Positions 41,688 through 49,875 are shown, numbered from the stretch's first letter. The stretch: DNA of 53,559 nt from Flavobacteriaceae bacterium (GCA_947451525.1 CANFZM010000019.1:1-53559), one strand, 5' to 3'. A program made the numbers and translations. Notes: generated from the letters alone by a model not told the origin.

Positions 41688-42815
41688 TTATGAGAACATG
41701 TCTTTTACTTTATCAAAGAAAGATTTATCTCCCTTTTCAGGATGTGGTATGAAATTTTCGTCGGTAAGTGAATTTTCAAAGAAAATACGTTGTTCTTTGT
41801 TCAAGGTTTTAGGAGTCCATACATTTACATGTACTAATAAATCGCCGCTTCCGTAACTGTTAAGGCTAGGGATTCCTTTTCCTTTTAAACGCAATATTTT
41901 ACCCGATTGGATTCCTTCTTCTAGTTTGATTCTAACTTTTCCGTTTACGGCTTCAATTTCTTTAGAAACCCCTAAGGCTGCTTCTGGAAAACTAATGTAT
42001 AAATCGAAGTGCAGATTTTCACCTTCGCGTTTTAAAAATTCGTGTTCTAATTCTTCAATAGCAACAATTAAATCACCAGGAATACCGTTTCCTGGAGCAT
42101 CGTTACCTTTGCTTGAAACTTTAAGTTGCATGCCGTCTACTACTCCTGCAGGGATTTTTATGGATACGGTTTCGTCTTCCATTATCATTCCGTATGCATC
42201 GGCGTTGGTTGGCTTGCTTTCGATAGTTTGTCCAGAGCCACCACAAACAGTACAGGTTGCAGCAGTTTGCATTCTACCCAAAATGGTGTTGGTTACTCTT
42301 AGTACTTGCCCTTGCCCATTACAAGTAGAACAAGTTTTATATTTTACGCCAGGTGCTTGTATTTTACGTTTAACTTTTACCTTTTTCTCAACGCCATCGG
42401 CAATTTCTTCAAGGGTAAGTTTCACTTTAATACGAAGGTTGCTACCTTTTACACGACGTTGTCCTCCAGAGTTTCCTCCGAATCCACCGCCACCAAAAGA
42501 ACCACCGAAACCACCTCCACCAAAAATATCTCCAAACTGACTGAAAATATCGTCCATGTTCATGTGGTGACCGCCGCCTCCACCACCTCCGCCATCAAAG
42601 GCTTGGTGACCGTATTGATCGTATTTGGCTTTTTTATTTGGGTCACTTAATATTTCATAGGCTTCAGCACACATTTTGAAATTTTCTTCGGCTGCAGCAT
42701 CTCCCGGATTTTTATCAGGGTGAAATTCTAACGCTTTTTTGCGGTAGGCCTTTTTTATTTCTTCGGGTGTGGCGCTTTTTGAGATGCCTAATATTTCGTA
42801 AAAATCTTTTTTCAT
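41688..42815 (-). CDS. dnaJ: Chaperone DnaJ
   Basis: Co-chaperone that stimulates DnaK. The 375-residue product has an N-terminal J domain with HPD at 32-34, a Gly-rich region (74-118), a reduced zinc region, and the C-terminal substrate-binding beta domains. Only two CxxCxGxG motifs are present (CSTCNGQG at 162-169, CTVCGGSG at 188-195) where the standard protein has four. One zinc site is therefore lost; the replacement stretch is smooth, not a frameshift. From memory other Flavobacteria share this form. It follows grpE in the same operon. Confidence 0.95.
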   Translation of the reverse strand: MKKDFYEILGISKSATPEEIKKAYRKKALEFHPDKNPGDAAAEENFKMCAEAYEILSDPNKKAKYDQYGHQAFDGGGGGGGGHHMNMDDIFSQFGDIFGGGGFGGSFGGGGFGGNSGGQRRVKGSNLRIKVKLTLEEIADGVEKKVKVKRKIQAPGVKYKTCSTCNGQGQVLRVTNTILGRMQTAATCTVCGGSGQTIESKPTNADAYGMIMEDETVSIKIPAGVVDGMQLKVSSKGNDAPGNGIPGDLIVAIEELEHEFLKREGENLHFDLYISFPEAALGVSKEIEAVNGKVRIKLEEGIQSGKILRLKGKGIPSLNSYGSGDLLVHVNVWTPKTLNKEQRIFFENSLTDENFIPHPEKGDKSFFDKVKDMFS

Positions 42816-42832
42816 TTTAAATATTGAATTAA

Positions 42833-42862
42833 AGTCCCGCTACTGCGCTCGGGGTGACAGTA
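42833..42862. repeat. Possible repeat unit between grpE and dnaJ
   Basis: CCCGCTACTGCGCTCGGGG followed by TGACAG, with arms CCCG/CGGG. It is GC-rich against its surroundings and ends GTGACAG, as families B and C end with TGAC(A/G). It is the only copy in the window. Confidence 0.4.
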
Positions 42863-42868
42863 AAGGAA

Positions 42869-43480
42869 TTAATTTCCTAAAACTACTTTTGGGAAACGAA
42901 TGATTTTGTCTCCTAATTTGTATCCTTTTTCAAGTACATCCACAATTTTTCCTTTTAAGTCTGGGGTTGGAGCAGGAATTTGGGTGATTGCTTCGGCATA
43001 ATCGGCATTGAAAGCATCTCCTTTTCTAACTTCTACTTCTTCTAATCCTTTAGAAAAAAGGGTAGATTTAAATTTTTCATGAATTAGTTCTACTCCAAGT
43101 AACATGGCTTTGTCTTCGGATTTAGAAATTTCGACAAGGGCTCTGTCAAAATCGTCCAAAACTGGCAACATGGCTTGTAAAACTTCTTGGTTGGCAGTTT
43201 TAAAGGATTCGATACGTTCTTTGGTTGTACGTCTTTTATAGTTTTCGAATTCGGCAAAAAGACGTAAATGTTTGTCTTTTTCATTTGTTAAATCTGCTTC
43301 TAATTGTTGTTCTAAAGTTAATTCTACTTCAGGTTCAACTCCTGTAGCGCCATTAACTGAAGGATTTTCTTCGGTTGGGTTTTCTTCTGTTGGAAGGTTA
43401 ATTTCGTTTTCAACAATTTCTTTATCCGTTTTGTCCGTACTCATCGTGCTTTTGTTTTTAAATATATCTTTGAAGTTCAT
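42869..43480 (-). CDS. grpE: Nucleotide exchange factor GrpE
   Basis: Releases ADP from DnaK. The 203-residue product has an acidic N-terminal region containing a short repeat (PTEENPTEENPS), a long helix (QQLEADLTNEKDKHLRLFAE), the FENYKRRTTKERIE segment, and a C-terminal beta domain ending KVVLGN. It is transcribed ahead of dnaJ with 53 bases between. No DnaK gene is in the window. Confidence 0.94.
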   Translation of the reverse strand: MNFKDIFKNKSTMSTDKTDKEIVENEINLPTEENPTEENPSVNGATGVEPEVELTLEQQLEADLTNEKDKHLRLFAEFENYKRRTTKERIESFKTANQEVLQAMLPVLDDFDRALVEISKSEDKAMLLGVELIHEKFKSTLFSKGLEEVEVRKGDAFNADYAEAITQIPAPTPDLKGKIVDVLEKGYKLGDKIIRFPKVVLGN

Positions 43481-43563
43481 GGCTTATTTTATTCCGATTT
43501 ATCGGATTGCAAAAGTACTGCCATTATTTTAAAAATGTCAAATTGTCACTAATTTATTATTAA

Positions 43564-43633
43564 CCTCACCCCCGGCCCCTCTCCAAAGGAGAGGGGTGAC
43601 AGGATGCAAGTATTTTGCGGGAAGGTTTTGTAC
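43564..43633 (+). repeat. Family C repeat, copy 1
   Basis: CCTCACCCCCGGCCCCTCTC followed by CAAAGGAGAGGGGTGACA, then GATGCAAG and TTTTGCGGGA. The inner CCCCTCTCC/GGAGAGGGG arms are perfect. Confidence 0.88.
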
Positions 43634-43652
43634 TTATCGTATTGTGAAATAT

Positions 43653-43722
43653 CCTCACCCCCGGCCCCTCTCCAAAGGAGAGGGGTGACGGAATGCGAGT
43701 GTTTTGTGGGAGTGTTTTGTGG
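43653..43722 (+). repeat. Family C repeat, copy 2
   Basis: Same core as copy 1, 20 bases downstream in the same orientation, with GTGACGGAATGCGAG and TTTTGTGGGA after the hairpin. Confidence 0.88.
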
Positions 43723-43779
43723 TGTTTTTTAACTATTCTTTGTGGGGAAATTTTAATTTGGCAACCCCAAGATTGAATT

Positions 43780-43917
43780 TAGCCCCGAATGAAGTGGAAA
43801 TCCTGGCATTGCGATAACTGAAAAAGTTATACTGATTGCTTGGTTCCTCGCAATGCCAGATTGGAACGGAATGCGGGAATAGGGCTTGAAAAAATGCCTA
43901 ATGTGGTGCTCCTAAAA
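43780..43917 (+). repeat. Family A repeat, copy 5, with nested family B
   Basis: Begins TAGCCCCGAATGAAGTGG and AAATCC. The centre again carries CATTGCGA...TCGCAATG arms with family B (43833-43858). It continues GATTGGAACGG, ATGCGGGAATAGGGC and AAAATGCC, ending GCTCCTAAAA. With family C copies 1-2 it fills most of the 575-base gap 43481-44055. Confidence 0.85.
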
Positions 43918-44024
43918 AACTTTAATATAATTTTAAGACTATTGCGTTGTAGTTATCTCTATATTTGAATTATAAAAGGTTTACAATTAGCCGAAAGGCG
44001 AAATATAGTATTGATTCATTTCTG

Positions 44025-44056
44025 AAAAAAGTTCCAGCGATAACTGGAACTTTTTT
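44025..44056 (-). terminator. Terminator of the TIGR01777 epimerase gene
   Basis: Perfect 13-base arms AAAAAAGTTCCAG and CTGGAACTTTTTT with a 6-base loop. Confidence 0.8.
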
Positions 44057-44961
44057 TATTTTAGGAGATTTTGCAATGCTTTTTCTGCGGTTGGAAATTG
44101 AAACTGGAAGCCGAGATCTAGGGCTCTCTTAGGCAGTATATTTTTATTATTGAAGAGCAAAATATGCATTTCACCCAAAATTAATTTCATTACCCACTGT
44201 GGAATGTTGGGCAGAAATAATGGGCGATGTAAGCATTGTGCGATTTCTTTAGTCAGTGCCTGGTTGGTAATTGTATTGGGCGCCACGGCATTAATAACGC
44301 CTTCAGTCTGGTTTTGGATAGCAAAATAATATAGGGAAGCAATATCGTTTAAATGGATCCAGGTTTGGAGTTGTTTTCCGCTTCCGAAGCCAGATCCTAC
44401 AAACATTTTTATTGGTTTTACCATTTCTGGAAGTGCTCCTCCTTTATTGGAAAAGACTACTCCTGTTCGCATTTTAGCGACTTTTATATTCAACAATTGG
44501 AATTGATCGGCACTTTCTTCCCACTTCACGACTAGTTTTCCTAGAAAAGAATTGTCTATTGCTGTGGAAGTTTCATCGTAAACGGCAGTATCGCTGTCGG
44601 GATAGATGGCTGTTCCGGAAGCGGAAATGTAATGTTTGACTTGATTGGGGCTTTTCTTTAGCAAATGGAATAACAAATTGGCGGATAAGAGACGGCTTTC
44701 TATTAATTCTTGCTTGTAGGAATTGGTCCATCTATTGGATATTGATGCCCCTGCCAAGTGAACTATTACATCTATTCCATCCATACAATTTTCGTCTATT
44801 TTTCCTTCTTTGGGATTCCAATAAAAGCCGAAATAATTGTCTCTGTTTTGAATTTTTAATGTGGATGTGGTTAAATAATGAACGGTATGGTTATTTTGCA
44901 AAAGCAATTTGGTTAACTCTTGTCCGATTAATCCTGTGGCACCTGTTATTAAAACTTTCAT
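44056..44961 (-). CDS. TIGR01777-family NAD(P)-dependent epimerase/SDR
   Basis: A 301-residue extended short-chain dehydrogenase-like protein. Dinucleotide-binding GATGLIGQELTKLL is at the N-terminus. VHLAGASISNRWT is followed by a conserved Y/T region (ISASGTAIYPD), then VFSNKGGALPEMVKP and the C-terminal ALDLGFQFQFPTAEKAL. This is the YfcH/SulA-like family; its biochemical reaction is not established. It is transcribed alone between two repeat-filled gaps. Confidence 0.88.
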   Translation of the reverse strand: MKVLITGATGLIGQELTKLLLQNNHTVHYLTTSTLKIQNRDNYFGFYWNPKEGKIDENCMDGIDVIVHLAGASISNRWTNSYKQELIESRLLSANLLFHLLKKSPNQVKHYISASGTAIYPDSDTAVYDETSTAIDNSFLGKLVVKWEESADQFQLLNIKVAKMRTGVVFSNKGGALPEMVKPIKMFVGSGFGSGKQLQTWIHLNDIASLYYFAIQNQTEGVINAVAPNTITNQALTKEIAQCLHRPLFLPNIPQWVMKLILGEMHILLFNNKNILPKRALDLGFQFQFPTAEKALQNLLK

Positions 44962-45051
44962 CTTATTTTTTATTCAAAATTACGAAGAAATAGTATAAAA
45001 CATTCGTTAATTGTCATTGGTTTAACTTTTGTTGAAGCGGATGTTTATTAA

Positions 45052-45126
45052 CCTCACCCCCGGCCCCTCTCCAAAGGAGAGGGGTGACGGAATGCGAGTG
45101 TTTTGCGTGAGAGTTTTGTACTATAT
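45052..45126 (+). repeat. Family C repeat, copy 3 (first of a tandem trio)
   Basis: CCTCACCCCCGGCCCCTCTC core with the GGAGAGGGGTGACGG arm, then AATGCGAGTGTTTTGCG and TTTTGTACTATAT leading straight into the next copy. Confidence 0.9.
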
Positions 45127-45221
45127 CCTCACCCCCGGCCTCCCGAAAATAGGGACAAGCACTCTCCAAAGGAGAGGGGTGAAGGAACGCGAGTGTTTTG
45201 CGTGAGAGTTTTGTACTATAT
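45127..45221 (+). repeat. Family C repeat, copy 4 (expanded)
   Basis: As copy 3, but the left arm is interrupted by TCCCGAAAATAGGGA and CAAGCA before CTCTCCAAAGGAGAGGGG, so a second small hairpin (TCCC/GGGA) is nested in it. Confidence 0.88.
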
Positions 45222-45292
45222 CCTCACCCTCGGCCTCCCGAAAATCGGGAAAAGAACTCTCCAAAGGAGAGGGGTGACGGAATGCGAGTGTT
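45222..45292 (+). repeat. Family C repeat, copy 5 (expanded)
   Basis: Same expansion as copy 4, with TCCCGAAAATCGGGAAAAG, followed by the CTCTCCAAAGGAGAGGGG stem and GACGGAATGCGAGTG. The trio occupies much of the 433-base gap 44962-45394. Short frames across it are repeat artefacts. Confidence 0.88.
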
Positions 45293-45346
45293 TACTTTTT
45301 GTATATGGTATAAAAATTTGATGAAAATTATATCCTTTTCGCAAAA

Positions 45347-45372
45347 AAAATCCCAACTTTCATTGGGATTTT
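45347..45372 (-). terminator. Terminator of the padR-pspC-GIN operon
   Basis: Perfect 10-base arms AAAATCCCAA and TTGGGATTTT with a 6-base loop. Confidence 0.75.
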
Positions 45373-45394
45373 ACAACTAAAAAAAATAAAAATT

Positions 45395-46141
45395 CTAATT
45401 ACTAGAAACGCTTCCACCGGAGGTTTCTTCCTTAGAAATATTTTTGGGTTTTCCTTCGTAATCTATGGATGCACCGCTGGATGCTTTTGCATTTAAACTA
45501 ACTAAAGGATGTACGTCTAATGAACTTCCACTGGTTGCTTCGGCAATTACTTGATTAGCCAAAAGATTTTTGGCATTTAATTCGGATCCGCTTGAAGAAG
45601 CAGCGCTAAACTTTAAAGTTTTACCAGACAATGTAATGGTGCTTCCGCTAGTAGATTCGGCATCAATAGCGTCCATTTCAAGAGTGGCGTCTATTTCGCT
45701 TCCGCTAGATGTTTTTGCTTTAAATGTGGTTGCATTACTAGTGCTTTTTATAGTTCCATTAGATTTAATATTAGAACCGCTTGTTGCTTCAAGAGCCTCA
45801 ATTACTGGCATTTTGACACGAATAGTTTCGGCATCGGCACTGTATATATTCACATCGGAAGTTATTACCAAAATTCCATTTTCAACTTTGGTTGTAATGT
45901 GACTTAGTAAATTTTGGTCGGCTTCCACTTCAACAGAAACGGTATTGGCTTGTTCTACTATCACTTCTAAACCTCTACTTACTGAAATTTTAGTAAATTT
46001 TTCGGTGATGGTTCTTTTTTCGGTTTGAACTTTTCCGTTGCCTTTAATTCCAGTAAAGTTATTTTCATTACAAGAAGCAAACAATAGTGCAACAGTGGTT
46101 GCAATCAATAACTTAGTACAAAAAATAATTAATTTTACCAT
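45395..46141 (-). CDS. GIN-domain (DUF2807) lipoprotein
   Basis: A 248-residue exported protein. The signal peptide ends in LFASC, giving a lipoprotein. The mature part is a right-handed beta-helix-like repeat rich in Ser/Gly/Thr, with a recurring A(T/S)SGS motif (EATSGSNI, AKTSSGSEI, AESTSGSTI, AASSSGSEL, EATSGSSL), the hallmark of the putative auto-transporter adhesin head GIN domain. Function is unproven. It is last in the padR-pspC-GIN operon and starts 2 bases after the pspC stop. Confidence 0.85.
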   Translation of the reverse strand: MVKLIIFCTKLLIATTVALLFASCNENNFTGIKGNGKVQTEKRTITEKFTKISVSRGLEVIVEQANTVSVEVEADQNLLSHITTKVENGILVITSDVNIYSADAETIRVKMPVIEALEATSGSNIKSNGTIKSTSNATTFKAKTSSGSEIDATLEMDAIDAESTSGSTITLSGKTLKFSAASSSGSELNAKNLLANQVIAEATSGSSLDVHPLVSLNAKASSGASIDYEGKPKNISKEETSGGSVSSN

Positions 46142-46143
46142 GA

Positions 46144-47898
46144 CTATTTAGTTTTAATTAATACTCCGTCTTTATTTAATTCCAAGCTTCCTGGTTCACT
46201 TTGGTATGTTTTGGTTTTGGTTTCAGTTCTAATAATTTCTTTACCATTAACTTTAACCGTAACTGTTTTTACCGAATCACCTTGTACTTCATTTATATCT
46301 TCCGTTTGAATATCCATATCTTCATAGTCATTTTCATTGGCAGGACAATTTAGGCATTTTATTTTAGAATCTCCTACTTTATATACATAATCTCCTGAGC
46401 TATAATGCATATTGAAATAATTATTATCCGAATCATCAAAATGTTCAACACTTGAAGCTGTTTTAAATAACATTCCTTCTGGTAAGTACAAAAATAATTC
46501 TACTTTTTGATTTCTGAATTTAGAAGCAACTTCACTCAATAAGTAATTATCTAAAATCAATTGATTTCCCTCAATTTTATAACTGTATTTGATTTTTTCA
46601 GCACGTTTTTTGGCTTCTTCCGCTGATTTACCAAAGGCAAGTTTTTCTACTTGAATATAAGGAAGTTTTTCTGTGGTATGCATTATTTTTAAATGCACAT
46701 CATTGGAATAAATTACTTCATGATTGGATTCGTCTTGTGTTAGTCTAAAATCGGTTCGATCGTTTACATCTTTATCATAAAAATCGTTGTTTTTAAAACT
46801 AACATAAAGCGTATCTCTTGGTGCCATATTAATTATTTCCTTTTTAACATCTTTGGCTTCTGAAGAAATTTGTGTAAACTCATTAATTCCTAAGGAAATC
46901 AATATCCCAACAGCAATAATCCAAACGGCTAGTAAGGTATATTTTGCAATATTTCCAATAGATTTATAATTGGTTACCAATAATTTTAATCCTAAAATAA
47001 GTAAGAAGAAAAATGGAATTCCTAAAGTCAATAGAAATAAAACTCCCTGTATCCAAAGCGGTGTTTCTAATCCTAATGGAGTTCTGAAGTGATTAATTAA
47101 GGTGTTTTGCGGTAATGAACTAGAAAATATCGCAACAACAGACATAATGAAAACTCCAAAAAGGGTTAGCGATGAAAAAATTATAATTAATACTCCTATT
47201 GCTTTTGCAAATGCTTCAAAAACAGAAGTAAAAACCCCTCCTAATTTATTTCCTACTGTTTCTGCTCCATTTTTTACGCGGTTTCCTAACTCATCGTAAT
47301 TTGCGTTTTTTATTTTATCAGAAACGTTATCAAATTCTGCTCTTACTTTTTTTTCTATATTAGAAATAGTAACTGGTTCACCGGTCATTTCTAATTTTTC
47401 GGAAGTGGTAACTGCTTTCGGCATGGCAATCCATAAGACTAAATAAGCAATAAGCCCAGTACCAAAACCAAAGAAAAGTATTAAAAATAAAAGTCTAATC
47501 CACACCAAATCTATTCCAAAATAATGTCCAAGACCAGTACAAACCCCTCCTATCATGCCGTGATCTTCATCGCGGTATAATTTTTTTATTCCTGTATAAG
47601 CATCATTAATTGGTCTTGCTTGTTCCGTATCATCGTCAATTCTATAGTCTTCTGGTTGACCCATAACGGTAACTACTTCATCTACATCATTATTATTGAT
47701 TACATGCTTGTCACTTTTTTGTCTATCGGTAAAAAGTTCGGCAACACGCATTTCAATGTCTTTCATTATTTCCTCTTTTCCAGAAGAATTAGAAAGAGAA
47801 CGTTTTATCGCATCAAAATATCTAGATAACTTTTGGTATGCATCTTCATCGATGTGAAAAAATAAACCACCTATATTAATATTTACTGTTTTGTTCAT
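46144..47898 (-). CDS. PspC-domain membrane protein
   Basis: A 584-residue inner-membrane protein. The first 100 residues form a soluble helical domain (MNKTVNINIGGLFFHIDEDA..., AELFTDRQ). A PspC domain follows at about 105-165 (KKLYRDEDHGMIGGVCTGLG, then a helix). Four or more transmembrane segments follow, then a C-terminal extracytoplasmic domain (about 355-584) that may form a beta structure. PspC senses envelope stress in the phage-shock response. It starts 5 bases after padR. This larger fusion form is common in Bacteroidota. Confidence 0.87.
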   Translation of the reverse strand: MNKTVNINIGGLFFHIDEDAYQKLSRYFDAIKRSLSNSSGKEEIMKDIEMRVAELFTDRQKSDKHVINNNDVDEVVTVMGQPEDYRIDDDTEQARPINDAYTGIKKLYRDEDHGMIGGVCTGLGHYFGIDLVWIRLLFLILFFGFGTGLIAYLVLWIAMPKAVTTSEKLEMTGEPVTISNIEKKVRAEFDNVSDKIKNANYDELGNRVKNGAETVGNKLGGVFTSVFEAFAKAIGVLIIIFSSLTLFGVFIMSVVAIFSSSLPQNTLINHFRTPLGLETPLWIQGVLFLLTLGIPFFFLLILGLKLLVTNYKSIGNIAKYTLLAVWIIAVGILISLGINEFTQISSEAKDVKKEIINMAPRDTLYVSFKNNDFYDKDVNDRTDFRLTQDESNHEVIYSNDVHLKIMHTTEKLPYIQVEKLAFGKSAEEAKKRAEKIKYSYKIEGNQLILDNYLLSEVASKFRNQKVELFLYLPEGMLFKTASSVEHFDDSDNNYFNMHYSSGDYVYKVGDSKIKCLNCPANENDYEDMDIQTEDINEVQGDSVKTVTVKVNGKEIIRTETKTKTYQSEPGSLELNKDGVLIKTK

Positions 47899-47903
47899 GA
47901 TTG

Positions 47904-48233
47904 TTATTTTTGATTGGTTATGATGTTTACGGCGTCAGACAATTCGGTCCAAGTACCATTTAATTCGTTTAAAAATGTTTTTCCTAATTCGGTTAACTCG
48001 TAATACTTTCTTGGTGGTCCTGAAGTGGATTCTTCCCAGCGGTAATTAAGTAAACCATCGTTTTTCAATCTTGTTAATAGCGGATAAATTGTTCCTTCTA
48101 CTACAAGAAGTTTGGCGTTTTTTAAGGTATCTAATATTTCTGAGGTGTAGGCTTCTTTCTCTTTTAACACCGATAAGATACAAAATTCTAAAACACCTTT
48201 TCGCATTTGAGCCTTCGTGTTTTCAATGTTCAT
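47904..48233 (-). CDS. PadR-family transcriptional regulator
   Basis: A 109-residue winged-helix regulator. Recognisable parts are MRKGVLEFCILSVLKEKEAY, the recognition-helix region SEILDTLKNAKLLVVEGTIY, PLLTRLKNDGLLNYRWEES and GPPRKYYELTELGK. The C-terminal dimer part is short (PadR-s1 type). It heads an operon with pspC and a GIN lipoprotein, all minus strand with gaps of 5 and 2 bases, so it probably controls this envelope operon and itself. A candidate operator lies at 48283-48298. Confidence 0.92.
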   Translation of the reverse strand: MNIENTKAQMRKGVLEFCILSVLKEKEAYTSEILDTLKNAKLLVVEGTIYPLLTRLKNDGLLNYRWEESTSGPPRKYYELTELGKTFLNELNGTWTELSDAVNIITNQK

Positions 48234-48282
48234 GATTCCATTTGATTTTTTTTGATTAAACTATTCTTTTTTTGATTGATTT

Positions 48283-48298
48283 ACTTGTTTGCACAAGT
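48283..48298. promoter_or_regulatory. Candidate PadR operator
   Basis: ACTTGT-TTGC-ACAAGT is a 16-base palindrome with perfect 6-base arms. It lies 49 bases upstream of padR and between it and a minus-strand -7 box (TAGTTTTG, at 48318-48325). PadR operators often have the form ATGT-N8-ACAT; this one is shorter, so the match is partial. Confidence 0.4.
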
Positions 48299-48483
48299 TA
48301 CTTGATGATTAAAACTCCAAAACTAACAATACTATAGATAGACCATTAATTTCTTATGCAAAGATACAACCTAAAAAAGGTAATATGCATTACAAAGTAC
48401 TATTATTTAACATTTAATTAACAAATTGGATTTTATAGTTACGCCTACTATTTTTTGTATATTTACAACAAAATCAATACTTC

Positions 48484-48939
48484 ATGGAATTTTCACCGGC
48501 TAAATTGAATACTTTTTTATTTTTCAAACTTCCCTCTGCTTTTTGGTGTGGGGTAAGAGTAAAATCCATCTCCCCTACTATTTGTGTTGCAACAGTTAAA
48601 CACCGCTGGTTAAATCAAAATCCGTTTAACTCTATTTATTTTGCGGTACAAGCCATGGCTGCCGAACTAACTACTGGTGCTTTGGTGATGTATCAAATAA
48701 AGAAAAGTAAAAAAAACATATCGATGTTGGTTGCCAACAATAAAGGAAATTTTACCAAAAAGGCAAAAGGAAGAATTACTTTTACCTGTTCGGATGGTGC
48801 AATCATCGAAGAGGCGATACAGAAAACCATCGCTACTGGCGAAGGGCAAACCCTTTGGTTAAAATCGATTGGGGTAGATGCGCAGGGCGATGTAGTTTCG
48901 GAAATGGATTTTGAATGGAGCGTTCGTTTAAAACAATAA
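48484..48939 (+). CDS. Hotdog-fold DUF4442/thioesterase-like protein
   Basis: A 151-residue protein with the DUF4442 hotdog layout. Residues 1-50 read AFWCGVRVKSISPTICVATV and HRWLNQNPFNSIYFAVQAMA. The long central helix is AAELTTGALVMYQIKKS, then strands ISMLVANNKGNFTKKAKGRI and TFTC. Catalytic residues for thioesterase activity are not evident. Divergent from padR by 250 bases and followed closely by the second GIN gene. The AT-rich gap before it shows no exact -7 box on plus. Confidence 0.75.
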   Translation: MEFSPAKLNTFLFFKLPSAFWCGVRVKSISPTICVATVKHRWLNQNPFNSIYFAVQAMAAELTTGALVMYQIKKSKKNISMLVANNKGNFTKKAKGRITFTCSDGAIIEEAIQKTIATGEGQTLWLKSIGVDAQGDVVSEMDFEWSVRLKQ

Positions 48940-48970
48940 GCCACAATTTACACCAAACCAATAATTTTTA

Positions 48971-48978
48971 TAAATTTG
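48971..48978 (+). promoter_or_regulatory. -7 box of the second GIN gene
   Basis: TAAATTTG fits TAnnTTTG. It lies 20 bases before the ATG at 48999 and inside the longer open frame that begins at 48915, so the shorter start is chosen. Confidence 0.5.
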
Positions 48979-48998
48979 CCGCACTAAAACTATTAGAA

Positions 48999-49835
48999 AT
49001 GAAAAACATAGTACTTATAATTGCACTAGTATTTACAACCTCGTTCGCGTATTCTCAAAAGAAAGAAAAAGTTAAAGGATCTAAAATTGTAACTACAGAG
49101 ATTAAAAAAATTGAAAATTTCTCCTCTCTAGAAGTTGCTGATAATTTAGAAATCTTTTTAGTTAAAGGAACTGAATGTGGTTTAGAAATTGAAGCCGATG
49201 ATAACCTTCACGATGCAATTGATGCTACCATCAGCGGATCTACCTTGCGTTTATCCACACTTAAAAGTATTTCAGGATATAAAAAATTAAGCATCCGAGT
49301 AACCTATACCGATGATTTCAAACAAGTAGTTTCTCGAAATGAGGCTACCGTTAGCGCTATTGCCGACATTGAATTGGATAACATAACTTTTAAAAGTTAC
49401 GATTATTCAAATTTAATATTGAGTTCTAAATCGAAGAATTTTTCTTTGTTTATGGATGATAAATCTAAAGTAGAATTGAATACTAAAGGCGAAAACACCA
49501 TTATTAATTTAAGTAAAAATGCTTCCTTGAAAGCACAAGTTACTACTACTAATTTGACTTTGGATTTGTATCAAAAAAGCGATGCAATAATTACTGGCGA
49601 TGCAGAGCAAATGAAAGTACGTTTGGATAATAACGCTTCTCTTGAAGCAAAAGCATTGGCAGTAAAAAATGCAGAACTTACTTGCGAGGCTTATTCTTCG
49701 GTAAATCTTTTAGTGAAAGGAACTCTTTCTATTGATGCTTCTGGAAAATCGGAAATACAATTGTATGGCGATCAAAAAATTGATATGAAACGTTTTGTAG
49801 ATAGTGCAGTGCTTACTAAAAAGCCTACTAAATAA
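48999..49835 (+). CDS. Exported GIN-domain (DUF2807) protein
   Basis: A 278-residue protein. The signal peptide MKNIVLIIALVFTTSFAYSQ is cut at SQ. The mature part shows the same fold family as the lipoprotein at 45395-46141, with repeated beta strands (FSSLEVADNLEIFLVKGTE, DNLHDAIDATISGSTLRLST, LKAQVTTTNLTLDLYQ). It is less SGS-rich and has no lipobox. Function unknown. It has its own promoter and terminator and is the second GIN gene within 4 kb. Confidence 0.82.
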   Translation: MKNIVLIIALVFTTSFAYSQKKEKVKGSKIVTTEIKKIENFSSLEVADNLEIFLVKGTECGLEIEADDNLHDAIDATISGSTLRLSTLKSISGYKKLSIRVTYTDDFKQVVSRNEATVSAIADIELDNITFKSYDYSNLILSSKSKNFSLFMDDKSKVELNTKGENTIINLSKNASLKAQVTTTNLTLDLYQKSDAIITGDAEQMKVRLDNNASLEAKALAVKNAELTCEAYSSVNLLVKGTLSIDASGKSEIQLYGDQKIDMKRFVDSAVLTKKPTK

Positions 49836-49841
49836 GAGATT

Positions 49842-49875
49842 GAATGCAATTTTTTGGATTGCATTCTTTATTTAA
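49842..49875 (+). terminator. Terminator of the second GIN gene
   Basis: Perfect 9-base arms GAATGCAAT and ATTGCATTC, followed by a T-rich stretch. Confidence 0.65.

Noticed and set aside
43564..45292. Family C copies as factor-independent terminators
   Set aside because: The hairpins are strong but no T run follows, and they occur in tandem away from gene ends.
45103..45380. Two frames starting MRESFVLYPHPRPPENR across family C copies
   Set aside because: The shared start peptide comes from tandem copies of a non-coding repeat.
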